From positions 16,579,176 to 16,643,175 of the forward strand of contig OZ023187.1 in NCBI GenBank assembly GCA_963995505.1: DNA of 64,000 nt, read 5' to 3'. This document shows, piece after piece, positions 1 through 12,553 of this stretch. Source of the DNA: Hypericum androsaemum (lineage: Eukaryota > Streptophyta > Magnoliopsida > Malpighiales > Hypericaceae). Under the pieces are notes generated by a model that made no database searches, was not told the DNA's origin, and saw nothing but the letters and a program-made list of their open reading frames with translations. Numbering within the stretch: position 1 is the stretch's first letter; every line of letters begins with the position of its first letter. The position numbers and the translations under genes are program-made.

Positions 1-262
1 CCCAACCCGGACATATCGACTTCACGGACTGAAGTGTCCAACCCGGACATATCGACTTCACGGACTGAAGTGTCCAACCCAGACATATCGACCTCACGGG
101 CCGAAGAGCTCGGCGTTCACCCAGACATCCAACTTCGAGGTCACAACCCGGACATCATTGATGACTTCGGAGATAGGACATCCACTCGGACTTCAAGGAT
201 GGGGCGTCCACTCAGACTTCAAAGATGGGACGCCCACTCGGACTTCACAGATGGGGCGTCCA
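1..262. repeat. Two short tandem-repeat blocks
   Basis: A 36-bp unit built around CCAACCCGGACATATCGACT repeats about 2.7 times from position 2 to about 105. A second, related 26-bp unit (core GGCGTCCACTCAGACTTCA) repeats about three times from about 177 to 262. An open frame crosses the block only because the first unit length is divisible by three. The composition recalls spacer or LTR sequence of a decayed retroelement, but no terminal structure is visible. Confidence 0.7.
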
Positions 263-2240
263 CCTTCGAACTCAGAGCAAATATCCGCGTTAAACTATAT
301 TTTTTTACCTCCTTTCAGGCAGGTGAGAAGCTGACCGAACCGAGAGCTTTGGTCTTGGAAGTCGTCTATCATCACCGGTTTTGACCAAATAAGATCATCT
401 TCGGACTCGATGGAGGGAAGACCATCGACAACCTCTTTCCAACTCAAAATCGGAAGTGATTGCTTTGAGACAACACCACCCACCGATCACTTTCAGATCA
501 CATCGGTCACCGGTCACCCGATCACTTTGCGACCACACCGGATACCTCAAAATATATCGACAATGTCGAGATTATTTTTATACCTCAACAATTCTATTAA
601 ATTTGAAATCTCTAATTAAATTATGATATATATCAGTTATATAAGTACCGAGTCTTATGTGATGTGGGACAAAATTGGCGAATACATTTGATAAATAGGG
701 CAATTTTACGAAGATCTTAGAGAGCGGTAGAATAAGATAAATTTAACAAGACTAGAGTAAAATAATATTAAAGTTTGATAAATTTAATGTAGCATATTAA
801 GCTTTTTTTCCCGCATGTATTTTCTAAGAGTACATCGATCTACTGTAAGAAGTCATACCCAACTTTTTTTTGAGATTTAAATTATTTCTACAATTTCAGA
901 TCTTAGACGGTCATAGAATTTAATCCTCTCACTTCATATTTAAAGACTGACACTGTATCTATCAAACCATCCATATATGAGTTGGTAGTCATACCCAACT
1001 TTGGGTAAAGATAAGATGTCGTACTTTGTGATAGATCCGTTGTAGTATGGTTCCACTTAATTTCCTTAAACGGAAATAATCTTATATTTTGATGTGACAA
1101 TGGAATTAGTGCTTTGATTACTATCCATATTGAGAAAATGGACAGCTGGGACACGACAAGACAACCAAATTTATTATAGAGTCGTTTCTATGTTGTTATT
1201 ATAGATGACCCAAGGTTTATTTTTAATGAAATTTCTGAAGAAAAAATGCGAGATTTGGAAAGAGAGAGAGAATAAGAAAAATAATTAGTAGATGGTCGCA
1301 AATTGAGTAGATGATACTAGGTAAGTGTAGCTAATAGTAATAGATTTGAATATCATTAGTAACAGTTTAAATTTTAAGAAACTGCACGATCAAGAGAACT
1401 GTTTTTTAATTAGCGTATGACCGTAATCGACCCTTGGACATAAACCAACATTGGAAGTTGAGTGAATTTCCGGTCTACTCTTGGACATGGGGAAAGAAAA
1501 ATTCACACGCAAACGAATTTACTAGATTAGGTTGTCACCCAACAACGACGTTACGAGAAAAACAAAGAGATGCAAATTGAATTACGGACCACATGCTGTG
1601 TTGTATTGGGTTACGAACGATCCTTCTTAAAATTACACGACGGCATTTTTAAGATCCCCATTTTTTTCTTGACTCGTTGTATTTTTTTGGGTAAAATCTC
1701 TAGTATTTAAAATAGATCTTATTTAATGAATAATTTTCAACTATATTATTTACATTCGCAAATTTGATTTCAAAATATTGTATCAGTGAGTTCGCGGTTG
1801 CATTAGATACGCTCTTTTCGTGTTAGACTCCGAATTGAAAGAAATAGAATTGTCGTAGGGAGGAAGTAGGGAGGGAAGAGAAGAATTTAGAGGGAGATAT
1901 ATGAGAATAATGATAATTTTTGGATGATCAATTCAATAGGGTAGTCGTACATTTACTTGCCACTAATTATTGGAAACGTGGCATCCTAATTAGGCACGTG
2001 ACAACTGAATGAAAGAAATCTTTCATCTTACGTTGTTAATTATTAATTTATTGCGAAAAAGATGGTTTAATTAACACCAATTATTTATGGCAAAAACGGT
2101 GCAAGGAACATGGAGCTATTTTTTATATTACCCCATACTATAACATCTATTAAATCGATTAATCAATTTGGAGTCCAAAGTACTTTGATAGATTTTCCTC
2201 ATCACATACAACAGCATTTCTATAAAAGATGCTTTCTTTT
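263..2240. other. Intergenic, no gene recognised
   Basis: The stretch is mostly AT-rich. A moderately GC-rich part to about 560 continues the composition of the tandem repeats and could belong to the same decayed element. The rest carries only short, overlapping frames with no recognisable domain. I see no terminal inverted repeats, LTRs or splice-supported exons. Confidence 0.5.
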
Positions 2241-2247
2241 ATGTATA

Positions 2248-2790
2248 CTAGTAAATTCGCACGCGCGATGCGAGTGCTGTTTTGTTTCAAAACTCGCAAA
2301 ATATATTATTTATTGATTTTATTTTTTTGTTGTACATGAATAAGATGCTCTCTTACATATTTAATTACACTATTTTCTTTTTTGATTTACCTAAGACGTC
2401 ATAAGAACTTCTTTATACGTGTTGTTTTTTGTAAACGTTTCAACTTTATCAGCAACATCACCTATTTTGACTAATACCTTAGTGTTCTTGCTTGAAACAC
2501 CTCTTGAAAGGATAGTGTACAACTGCCCATTACTAAAAACATGATCAGACAGATAAATACTGGTGTTTCGATTAGTTGTCCTTGTGCTTTGTTGATTGTG
2601 AATGCAAAACACATACGTACCGAAAACTACTTGCGTATCATCTTATACGACATCTCAAGATTCTCTGGTGAGTTCAATGGCATCCTATGGATGAATACTC
2701 TGTTACCCGCAGAATTTCCACTGAGGATCACTATATCGATTTAAATAGGCAAAAAAGGAAAAAATATATATGCGATAGCTGGAGCTCACT
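2248..2790 (-). mobile_element. Helitron 3' end with helicase remnant
   Basis: Read on the minus strand, the left edge has the canonical Helitron 3' structure: a short GC-rich hairpin (TCGCA, 7-base loop, TGCGA), five bases, then CTAG followed by host T, with the CTAG at 2248-2251. Just inside lies a fragment of a Pif1-type Helitron helicase. The 5' terminus (TC after a host A) should lie to the right but was not located, so the right limit given is where helicase similarity fades. Adjacent host-gene pieces at 2772-3609 may be cargo. Confidence 0.65.
2391..2745 (-). pseudogene. Broken Helitron Pif1-like helicase, C-terminal part
   Basis: Minus-strand frames encode pieces typical of the last helicase motifs of plant Helitron RepHel proteins. 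One frame gives AGNRVFIHRMPL and later CFAFTINKAQGQ (motif V-like region). A second frame continues with LSDHVFSNGQLYTILSRGV (motif VI) and a tail ending KEVL. The two lie in different frames, and an in-frame stop (AAGTAG) precedes FSVRMCFAF, so the gene is dead. The Rep domain and helicase motifs I-IV are absent. Identification rests on the QLYxxLSRG and TINKAQGQ motifs. Confidence 0.75.
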
Positions 2791-3318
2791 TCCCATCTCC
2801 TTCTCTGTCTCCCTTGTGGGCCCCATCATCGTCTCTATACTCAAGGCCCACGTCCACGACTACGCCGACAACGTCCTCGTCATTTATCGGCCAATCTGCT
2901 CCACAGTCAAGCAACACCAGCGTTTCGGGCGTGGACTTCAGCCTGCCGCTCATCCCCATGGTTCTTGTTGTGGCAGCGGTCTTCTTACTGGTCACCTACT
3001 CCCTCCTCCTCTCTCGCCACCTCATCCTCCTCATCCGTCGGTTCTGTCGATGGTGTCGTCAGGTGCTTTCCTACTCCATTACTTTCTCCAACTTGTACTC
3101 GCCTCCCCTCCCGTTCGACTATTCCTCCATCGACGGGGCCGCTCCCTTCCACTTGTACTCCCCCTACGGGCTCGATGACTTTGTCATCAAGACGATCCCT
3201 CTCTCCCTCTAAAATCTGTCGTCGAACGACGTCGTCCTGTGAGACTATGCCGCGTGCTTGCTGTAGTTCAAAACGAATGACTACGTGAGGACTCTCTTGG
3301 CCTGCTCCTACCTCACTA
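2772..3318 (+). pseudogene. ATL-type RING-H2 ubiquitin ligase, broken
   Basis: The frame shows the layout of the plant ATL family of membrane RING-H2 E3 ligases. A hydrophobic segment (PMVLVVAAVFLLVTYSLLL) is followed by a basic stretch, the GLD motif (GLDDFVIKTIPL), and the beginning of a RING (YAACLL, stop, FKTNDYVRTLLACSY at about 3246-3312). The first RING cysteine is Tyr, a stop interrupts the helix before NDYVRTL, another stop follows PLSL near 3210, and the rest of the RING is gone. There is no in-frame ATG where the similarity starts. The GC-rich codon use contrasts with the AT-rich surroundings. It is either a decayed gene or cargo of the neighbouring Helitron. Confidence 0.65.
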
Positions 3319-3557
3319 CTTGTGTTTTTTTCCCTTTCTCCCGTTCCCCCCTCTTTTTATTTCTCGATCTTTCTGCCTTCTTTCTATAGCCCAAATCTCC
3401 TCCTTCCCTTTCCCATCTTTCATTTTCGTTGCAGAGTTGGGTTTCAATTTCCAAAACCCAAGGCAACTCACCTACCTCTTATTGCGATCCTCCTCGTCCT
3501 CCTTCTTTCGATTTATTTTCTTTTTTATTAGTATTTTTTTTTCCTGGAATTGAGAGG

Positions 3558-3609
3558 ATGAGTATGGGCGAGCTCCTTGGGATCGAGTCTCTCGAGCTCA
3601 AATTCCCAT
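3558..3609 (+). pseudogene. VAP27-like first-exon fragment
   Basis: An ATG at 3558 opens MSMGELLGIESLELKFP, matching the conserved start of plant vesicle-associated membrane-protein-associated proteins (VAP27/PVA: GELL.IEPLELKFP), ER proteins that bind FFAT motifs. A GT donor follows at 3610. The pyrimidine-rich sequence at 3320-3545 resembles a 5' UTR. No later exon of the MSP domain was found to 5290, so this is an isolated first exon, perhaps captured by the Helitron or left by a truncated duplication. Confidence 0.55.
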
Positions 3610-3619
3610 GTAACGTTTT

Positions 3620-5290
3620 ACTCCCTTTTCCATTCCGTCTCTTTAGTTTTCTCCCCCTTCTGAGTTTTCCTTGTTTTTAATTGTTTATTACTAATCGGTG
3701 TCTCTTTTCTTATAATTATTTTTAATATTTTTAAAATCGAGCCGAAGAGTGACCCATCAATTTTGTATTTTTCGGTGTGATCGGTCGAGTTAACAGTTGG
3801 ACCAATAATTTTTAATCAGTTGTACAATTATTTTAGTATCCCAAATAATTAAAAGATGACTAACTATTTAACCCTCCCGGTCAAAATATCTAACCCCGCT
3901 ACCAAAATACAATATCTAACCCCACTCCGAATTTTTCTATAAAAAAACCCATTCCGAAACAAACCTTATCTTGAAATTCCAACTCTCACGTTCCTTTGGT
4001 TAAACAATAGAATAGAGTAGTTTTTTTTTTCTCTTTTCATCTTCTTCCTGATCTTTTCTGTTCTTCTAAATTTTTTCTTAGTTCCTTAAAAATTGGATAA
4101 ACAATAGAATCATTTGTAACATCACATACTACATCCCTCGACCTACATGATTCTTCTTTTTCAATTAAGAAAAACTTGAGAGGAGGGATGGAGCGGTAAC
4201 ATTCAGATCCATTGGTGAGCGCCGCACTCACCGTCGCCAAGACTTTCCCGACGCCGTTGTTGTTAGAGAATAGCAAAGCCCAAGGTCGACGATGCCCAGT
4301 CCTAGCAAAAGCTTCTCGACGACAAAGAAGCTTCTCAACGATGCAGATTCCTTGCAAATTATTGAGTGGGTATAGTCGATGGAACGTGGATTATTGATTT
4401 CGATTTCCTTCGGCGGCTAGATTTGGTTGGTTTGGTGGATTCCACGATTTTTTTTGAAATTGGAATTGGTGGAGTGGCGAGGTGCGTGTAGTTGGTTCGA
4501 TCGGTAGTTTTCCAGTTATGTCATTTCCACCCTGCCACACCAAAAAAGGAGGTTTACATTATTATTATTATAGTAAGATAATTAAATATAATCCAAGGAC
4601 GATTTATTAGCTCAAGACATGGCACGGGATTTATCTGCAGATTGAAGCTGTGTGTGGCTGGCTCTGGCTTGTGTGGGATTAGAGTCCTTTCCTTATGTTA
4701 GTATCATCAGTTTATGTTCAATTTCAGCTTTTCATTTCTGTTTCTTGTTTAGTAATCCATTGTTCAAACATATTGTTGAACAAGACCATGTTTCCGTTTG
4801 TTTCTTTTTTTATATTAAAAAAATTTATGCCTAGTTTATCCTTCCTTCTCTTCTTGTTCTCCATTAATTAATTAAATTTCAAATCCAATTTCGTACCTCA
4901 CACTTTACCACACCACTTTAAACTAGGCTTCGTGGTAAAAAGAAACTTTGCTTGAACCATTACAGTTTGGGAAATTGAATTCCATTTTTTAGGTCGGGAT
5001 GGTATACTTGTTGCCATTTTTTATATGAAATGGAATTCCATTTTTTTTTTCTGTACAGTCACATTGAGAAAGAGATGATCAGTCACTTACAAAAATGCCT
5101 AAAAAAGAAGAGCCCAATTCACTATCTCCTACCTTAATACAAGCATATCTATAATGTGGAAATGTAACCTACAAATGTACTGCTGAGCATGGTTCGTTAC
5201 GATGATGGTGACAATGGTGAGAATATTCCGACGGCACAACCTCGGATTTCCGACGAAATCGATTTCTCTCCGGCAAAAGAGGAGAACTCT
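3620..5290. other. Intergenic, no gene recognised
   Basis: This spacer between the VAP27-like exon and the polymerase 3' end is AT-rich, with a more GC-rich island at 4180-4500. Overlapping frames on both strands there have no recognisable motif. A direct repeat of a GGAATTCCATTTTTT-like string occurs near 4970-5050. The last few hundred bases probably contain the polymerase 3' UTR. Confidence 0.4.
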
Positions 5291-5293
5291 CGA

Positions 5294-8200
5294 CTACTTT
5301 GCAGAATACCAGTTCTGCGCGCACTTGGCATCGACCGATAAATCTACTCGAAGAATGTTTCTGCCGGAAAAAGGTTTGGACATACAATCGACCACTATGG
5401 CCTTGGCAACTTCAGCTGACTCACTTGGTCCTTCCAAGATGACTTCATCATGAACCTGTAAAACACAGAGTAGCCACAACTCAATTCCCAAAGGCGAGCT
5501 ACGAGTAGATCTTTATACGCAATCTTCGCGTTGGACCAAAAACAAAACTCGTGCAATCGGAAATATAGACGAAGAGCACAATCGAGTAGAACGTCCATCT
5601 ATGTATGATACCTGTAAAAGCAACCTCCAGCCGAGCTCCTTAAGACGAATATTCTTTGATATTTCTAACATAGCACACATGGCCACATCCGCCGCGCTAC
5701 CCTGTAGCAGAGAGCTTGTTTAGATGACAGGTTAAAAGAAGGGGAATAGGTGCTTTGGAGATAATGACAGAACCTGAATAGGGGTATTTATTGCGGCTCG
5801 TTCAATGTGATTTCTCTGGGCACGGCTAGCATCTCTCATCAACGGGAAGTTGCGCGCACGTCCTAACAATGTGTGGACACATCCGTGCATCCTTGCTTCT
5901 CTTTTCCGAGCTTCCTGCCATTTAAGCACTTCTTGTCTATCGCTATACCAGCGGTCAACCGTTTCCTTCGCTTCCTCAACAGAAACCTGAAAATAAGAAG
6001 CGGCAGCATGCATGCTTGAGGGCTAATGGAATTGATGTGAGACAGGAACCTGTAGTTGTTGCAATAAACTACCTTCCAGTCTCGGGCAAGCCCGTGCGGA
6101 GTTTTTCCATATGCGATGGAAAAGTTGAGCATTTTAGCTTTTCTTCTTTCAGAACCAAAAGCATCCTGAAAAACATAGTGCCACCCATTAAATTTAAGGA
6201 GCTCAGATTCGCAATTTGTGGATCACGGCTAAATGACCAGCAACTGTGATGCAAGTAATAATTCACCTTCAGTAATGGAACAGGTGGTTTTTCTTCACCA
6301 GGTTGAGGATACCACTCAAGAACCACTTGCTTATTTTCAACGGCATCGCGGATATGTGGATACATGTTCAAGGCTGTCCTCGAATGGAAGTCTCCACCAG
6401 CTTCGAAGGCTTCCAACATGCTTCCACAGTTAGCTACATGTGCAAGAATCCTAAGTTCCAGCTGCAGCATGAACAAACCATATCAATCAACCCACGGATA
6501 TGAGTTAATCCTGTAACTAACAAAAATACCAACCTGACCATAATCAGCAACAACAAGGGAGTTCCCAGGAGCGGCAACAAAGGCTTGGCGGATCTTGTAC
6601 CGGTCTTTCTCCAAAGCTGGTTGATTCTGGCGGGAAAAAATGTTAGAATAGAGTAAACTCAGTTGCATCAGGGAAGCACCTTTTATTTCTTTTCCGTGAA
6701 AAGGGAGAGAACCACAGGTAAGATGATTATATTTCACTTTATTTTCAAGAGAAGATAACCATTTGATAATATACACACGAAGACACCCTGAGATGGGTCA
6801 CAAACATGCATCTCCAGAAATGATATTCATGCTTTTGCTACTTGAAATCCAATTTTCTCTTCAGCACAAGCTCTTGCCAGGACTTAACACCGCAGAGCAA
6901 CATTAGAAGTACCTGCAAATTCGGTCTCCTCGCTGACAAACGCCCAGTTTCTGTGTTGATGTTTAAAGAACAATGAATACGACCACTTTTACCAGAAATG
7001 TTATTTCCCTGCAGGCAAATGCAACAACATTCAGCAGATGTTGTCTAAACCAGAAAAGAGCATCACAGTTGAGCTTAATATATAGAAGTTTCTCTCAATA
7101 AAGAAGACACCCTTTGAGTATACAGAAAGAAGCTCGCACATGCTCATTCCTGATTCCTTCGCCTCTCGCGCCAATTATAAAGAATTGGCCAAGTTAGAAG
7201 CTAAAATAACTGCATCTGTAATTCAAGGTACTTGAGTTACAAGACTGATACTGCTGATTTTTTAATAAAAAAACTGGCTTTAGGCCACTGAGACTCTACT
7301 CTCCATAGCATTTCGTCGGCCATACTACAGCCAAAGATGGGATTGTCAACTCCAATAGATCAAAATTGTCTGGCCGATAGCCTACCAAAATACACATTGT
7401 CCTTCATGCATTAAGGGCAATTTCAGCAAAAGAAAAATTACTATTTTGAACATCATGAGCAACCCATAGGAGTGCAGCACCACGTTTGACACTGTTGACA
7501 TCTAAGAGACAAAGTGCACAAGAGAAAATCACCTGTAGGGGAAGGATAAAGTTCGATATTAAAGAGTCAATCGAGCAAACTTCACATAGAGAGGCAATAG
7601 CATGGCAAGCTTCAATGCCTTCTTCCCTACTTGGAAATGCTTCCAGCGCTGGTCCGTAAGCAGATGTATCAACATCCTCAAGGAAAGACAACTTCCTTGA
7701 TTCCAACTCGTCTTCTGGAACTTCAGAATCAGAATCATCATTCACAATGTAATATTCCGTAGAAACCTTCCCAGCCAAAGCCTTAAGAGCATCTCCACTG
7801 GCAGAGGGCCAACCACTTGCCGTAAAAATCTCGGCGGTCAACTCAGCACCAATTTGATGCAACTCAATATTACGAAATTTCGTAGGCTTCTTTTTTCCTT
7901 CTTCGATTACATTATCAATATTAGGGATTTTGAATTTTTTTTTGTAAGGAAGAGAGATAGTTGGGTCCTTCCTGAAATGGTGAATAGAAAAGGATTATGT
8001 CACACACGCATGCTACTAGATTAGGATAGTGACGAGTGTGCACATGACATGGCTAACGTGTTTATGTTACAAATATTGAGGAAATTTTGCAGTATCTTGA
8101 GCTATAACCTTTACCTGTTTGAAATACCACCGAAAAATAATTGGCGCAGCTGTGTATCACTTCCGACGTTCATATACTTGGCATCAGCACAGTATTTAGA

Positions 8201-11200
8201 TGCCCAATCGCGGAATCTCTTAACAGCTACCTCCTGCTCTGCTCTTGCTATCTTCTCAATTGCAGCCAGATATGCACGATCAACCAACATGCCTTCTGTT
8301 TCCATCTGAACTAGAATCTTTCCAAATGGTTTCCAGTATTGATGATAAAAATCAAGCATAGATTTTCCAGGTACCTCTTTCCCATCAAACTTCCAGACCT
8401 TTTCAGACAGCTTTTTTGCCAAGCTCTCATGAAGCTCTAAGGTTTTTATTGCATCTAAAGAAGAATAACAGATCCAAGGTACTCGCTCCTTCCTTTGCAG
8501 CTCTTCCACAGGAGCAATGATGACGATTTTTCCTTCTGATCCATCTTTTTTCAACTTTCTTTGGCCAAAGATGGTTTTCATCGATAGCTTACCAATTAAT
8601 TCCTTAAAGCGTGATCGAGCCCCATTCATCACTTGATGGTTTCCAGTAAGAGCTTCAAGAGAGTACCCACCATTAATCCGTCTTGATGAATCCCATAAGC
8701 GTGCCATGTGTATGGTGTCAGCATGAAAACCACGAACACGGATCCCATAGTTCTCAATGACATGCTTGTCAAAGCTGTAATTGTGCCAAACCTACAAAGA
8801 ATGAGGCAGTTTGATCCATTTCAGATGTTATTGGTGGTGGAAACTACAAACTCTACTTTGTGAGAATATGAAAAGCCAAAAAATCCAAGCCTTTGACTTA
8901 GCTCCTGAAATTATTCCTTGAATAGAAAAAAATGTTTCACCCAAAAACATAATATCTCCTTTAGAAAAAATAAAACACCTAGTCCTCATAGGAGAAGGGT
9001 AAAGAAGAATCTACAATCTGAAAGTTAACCCTAATAAGTTTCAGAACAACGTGATTTATAGTTTCTGGGTTAGAGTTAACCACAATATCAAAGAAGCAAC
9101 AGATATAGGCAACACACACAACGGGCCGACATACAGAGAAGAATTTAAAATCCTTATTGATTGGTTAGGACTATATCATAATCTCTTAAGAGAGCAGAGT
9201 AAAGAAACTGACCTTTCGGATGGAGTTATCTTCAAAAAAAGGTTGAAAAGCCAGTAAGAGATCCTTCCCACCACCATCAAGAACATCCACCCATATACAG
9301 GATTTACCATTTCTGAAATCTGCCATTGGTCCGGAATAAATACTGAAACATATAATCTCCCCATGATTAATAGGTGTCTCTTGCTTCACATCAATGTTTG
9401 CAACCTGTCAATGTACTATCATAAGGGAATCGGCAGTCCAGAACCTCATCAAACAAACATGATGCATATATCGTATGATGTAAAATGGAGGCCAATCATG
9501 ATGTTCCAGTCCTATTTTAGAAGCTTTGATACTTTCATTTCCAGTCATTCAACATGAATGAAAGGTGAAATACACAACATAGCATCCCAGGAGCACCTCT
9601 GCATCACAGGAGCTATCCCGAAATATAAAGAGAGCATAGCATTCAGTGCACCATTTTACATGAGAAAAAAGAGAAACAGCATTAACTTATCTAAGTTGAC
9701 GAGCCCTGCGCCAAACTCTAAGAAATGATATGCACAACACATTATGCGCATCTTAATACAACTGTTCTCTAGCATAAGATTTTCATATCCTAAAATCATC
9801 AGTGAAAGAAATTAATATGTACCTCAGTATCACATGCGTGAACGCGATCTCCGTACTGATTTATCAGCTTACTGACAACCTGATTTGCCATGGAGATATT
9901 ATCAACCACAAGAACACTATCATAGACACTGGTAAGTTGTTTCTTATGCAGCTTCTTATCAGGAAATGCCTCGCATAAGTTTGATAGAGTCTCTGTAACC
10001 CTAGCTGCAGTTGCTTTGTTTGTCCCATTCAAACCATTAGGAGAAGCACCTCGACCAAAATCTTCACCAGAAAGTTCGTCCTGATCTGATGTCTCTGTCA
10101 TCACTAGATGATTGCTTAATACAATATCATCTGTAGTATAACCAGATACTAGACCATTTGGCAACTTATGTTCACTTGACCAGCCATTCACCTTATTTAT
10201 AGATAGGTTGCCAGTATCTACAGATTGCTTAGCTCTTCCATGATTCTTGGCATTGGCATAAGTTCCACTATAACCTCTAGTAGATGATAAACCATTTGGC
10301 CTCTTATTTGCACTTGCATGACCATTCACCTTGTCAATGGCTACGTTGTCAGTTCGTATCTCAGTAGATTGCACAGCTCTGTCACTATTTTGAGAATTAA
10401 CCAAAAAGCCGAGACTGTTTCTGACAGAAAGCAAACCATTCCGCATCTCACTTTTACTTTCCCAACTATTCACGGTAGCTAGGTTGTTAGCGTCTACGTG
10501 TCTTCGTTTCTCAGCACCTTTGGAATGATTCTCAACATCAACCACAAAGCCTCCATCACGTGTAAGAGGTTGATGTGCTTGACACTTGAACTTATCCGCT
10601 GGCAAAGCGGTTTCTGTCTGGATAATGTCTTGTACATGCCCATTTCTGAGAGCCTTGTATCTCTGCCTAGATTCCCGCAAATCTAATGTCTCTTGACTCC
10701 ATAATCTGGGTGTACTAGAAGTATTATCAAGAAGAGAAGGGTAAGCAGTGTAATTCCTGGAAAACAAAATTCTTCTTGAATCATCTGCTCGTAGGCAAAT
10801 GATTGAACCAGGAGGGACTTTGGCCCAGAACCTAGCACAGAGACGAAACCAAATCACCACACACAAGCTCACATTGTCACAAATAAATCAACAAGTAACA
10901 ACAGGTTCATCATCAGCAACAACTTGTCGATACACTAAAGAAAGATGTTGGAACGAATTAAGGGATTCTTCTGTGTGATACAATTAAGTGAGCAATGAAT
11001 GCAGTTTCTATTAAGCTTGGCATCCGTTCCAAGTTTCGTCTCACACGGTTATTCTAGTGCTCATTACACCATCAAATTCACTAGCAAGGCGATACATAGA
11101 GAATACGAAAACCTAAGCGAATGTACGTTATCCAGTTCGAAAACAAACACAAAAAGTAGCACCAGTCACTAAAAAGAGCGGAAATTTGGACAAAAAGGTC

Positions 11201-11452
11201 CCATCTTTTTAACTAAAGCACTAAAATTTACTACAACCAAACAAAAACCAAATTCAGAAAAGGCACAAACCACCCGAAGGAACGCAGAAAAAGGCGAGGC
11301 TCTTGGAGTTGGAAACCCAACCTGGTAAGTGCATTGGAGAAACGCCTGGAGGAAGAGGCGCCACCGCGAAGGGAGGCGAAGAAGCAGGGGCAAGGCCGTG
11401 ATAACTTGAAGTAGGGAGGGCAAAAGGGTCCAACTTGGGTGGTGGCGCCCAT
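5294..11452 (-). CDS. POLI: Plant organellar DNA polymerase I-like (POP)
   Basis: This is a bacterial Pol I-like polymerase that replicates and repairs plastid and mitochondrial DNA (plant POLIA/POLIB family). I place 12 exons, all GT-AG: 11322-11452, 9823-10831, 9213-9404, 8115-8791, 7533-7971, 6913-7008, 6534-6626, 6267-6461, 6073-6165, 5774-5986, 5612-5701, 5294-5455. They join in frame to 3390 nt, 1129 residues plus stop. Residues 1-43 look like a dual-targeting presequence, rich in Ser/Arg and starting MGATTQ. The 3'-5' exonuclease motifs are DTE (378-380), WHNYSFD (446-452) and YSSLD (D557). The polymerase motifs are DYGQ (D876), RRKAKMLNFSIAYG (951-964) and HDE (1078-1080). The 5'-nuclease domain is absent, as expected. 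The linker in exon 2 is longer than in Arabidopsis POLIA (about 1050 residues in total) and repetitive. All catalytic residues look intact. The POLIA/POLIB assignment is not resolved. Confidence 0.95.
10123..10479 (-). repeat. In-frame repeat in the polymerase linker
   Basis: Within exon 2 of the organellar polymerase, protein residues about 162-280 are two and a half imperfect repeats of about 46-50 residues. Each runs from a VN(S/G)W/H(E/A)S start through (R/P)NGL(L/S)S and an Asn/Ser-rich middle to a TDN/TGN-(V/L)-(A/S)-I-(D/N)-K end. The segment lies between the presequence and the exonuclease domain, is low in complexity, and has no counterpart I know in Arabidopsis. Confidence 0.6.
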
Positions 11453-11900
11453 GGCTACTATAGCCTCTCCGAGTCTCCCGAGAGGAGCCGTGGCTTTGTC
11501 AGGGCAGGGGCAAAAGGGTAAATAGAGGGAGGGGAGGTGGGTTTTTCTCGGGGGGTTTATGTGGAGGCAAGTGGGTCTGTGGAAGAGGCAGAGGATGAGG
11601 TGAGCGGTGTGGCCATGTAGAGAGAGAAAGAAGAGAGAGAGAGAAAGAAGAGAGAGAGAGAGAGAGAGAGGCTAAAACCCTCTTCTTCCTTTTGATGTGG
11701 TTTAACTGTGGAGGGGGCGGGGGGGAGAGAGAAGGACAATGTGTTTTTGTGTTCGGAGGGAAACGACAGATTAGTTATTTTATTCGCGAGGACGACAGGT
11801 AAGTTGATGGCTGGCACAATTTGTTGGCTTGGCTCTTTTTTGCCTCGTTGGTTAATTAATTCCTTTTAATACCAACAAGTTATTAACAAGTACACTAGAA
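11453..11900 (-). promoter_or_regulatory. Polymerase 5' leader/promoter with (CT)n tract
   Basis: Upstream of the polymerase ATG at 11452 the minus strand has a long CT microsatellite (GA on plus, 11619-11670), the Y-patch-like pyrimidine tract common in plant core promoters and leaders. No clear TATA box was assigned. The space to 12553 is shared with the divergently transcribed receptor-like gene. From about 11880 to 12360 it becomes very AT-rich with short repeated strings (TTATACTC, TTATAAAATTATATAA) and no coding content. Confidence 0.4.
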
Positions 11901-12553
11901 TTTGGTTATAGCGATGTAAGTTTGCATTTGAAATCAACAAAATTTTGACATATAATCTTATTCAACGGCTATACTCAATTGATGTATATTTATTATAATA
12001 AAACGATAATTATAAGGACTATTTATAAAATTATATAATATTATTCAGAAGTTATACTCGATTAATGTATATTTATTAATAATAATAATAACTATTTATA
12101 AAATTATATAAATTATTAAGTTTAAATATTTAATAGTAAGCCTAGAGCAAATTATTATGTTCAAATATTTTTTGTAATATTACGTACTGAAAAATATCAC
12201 TTTCACACAAGTTTAGATCGAAATTTAATACTAAGATTTTCTAAAATGTAATGTTAATTACAATAGAGGGTATCAAATTTTAACCAAGAAAAATTATATT
12301 ACATTTAGATTAACTAACAAAAGAATTATTTTAATTTAATAAGAATTTTTGAGTTGAAAATAAAAAAAAATGGAACGATCTTATTATATGTATCATTTGG
12401 ATACTAGCCTCGTTACCATCCTTTTAAACCACCAAATCACAAACCGTCACCAAACAATTAGGCCATCTTTTTTCCAAGTCATGCAAATAACCACCATGTT
12501 CCTATTGCCAACTCCCTTCAGACCAATCACCAACTTCTTCCTTCTCCATAACA

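Noticed and set aside
34..384. 116-codon open frame through the tandem repeats at the left edge
   Set aside because: It is open because the first unit length is divisible by three; codons simply repeat, there is no domain, and no splice or promoter support.
4037..4397. Overlapping frames on both strands at 4037-4357 and 4212-4397
   Set aside because: Neither has a recognisable motif or splice context; mutual antisense openness in a short GC-rich patch is expected by chance.
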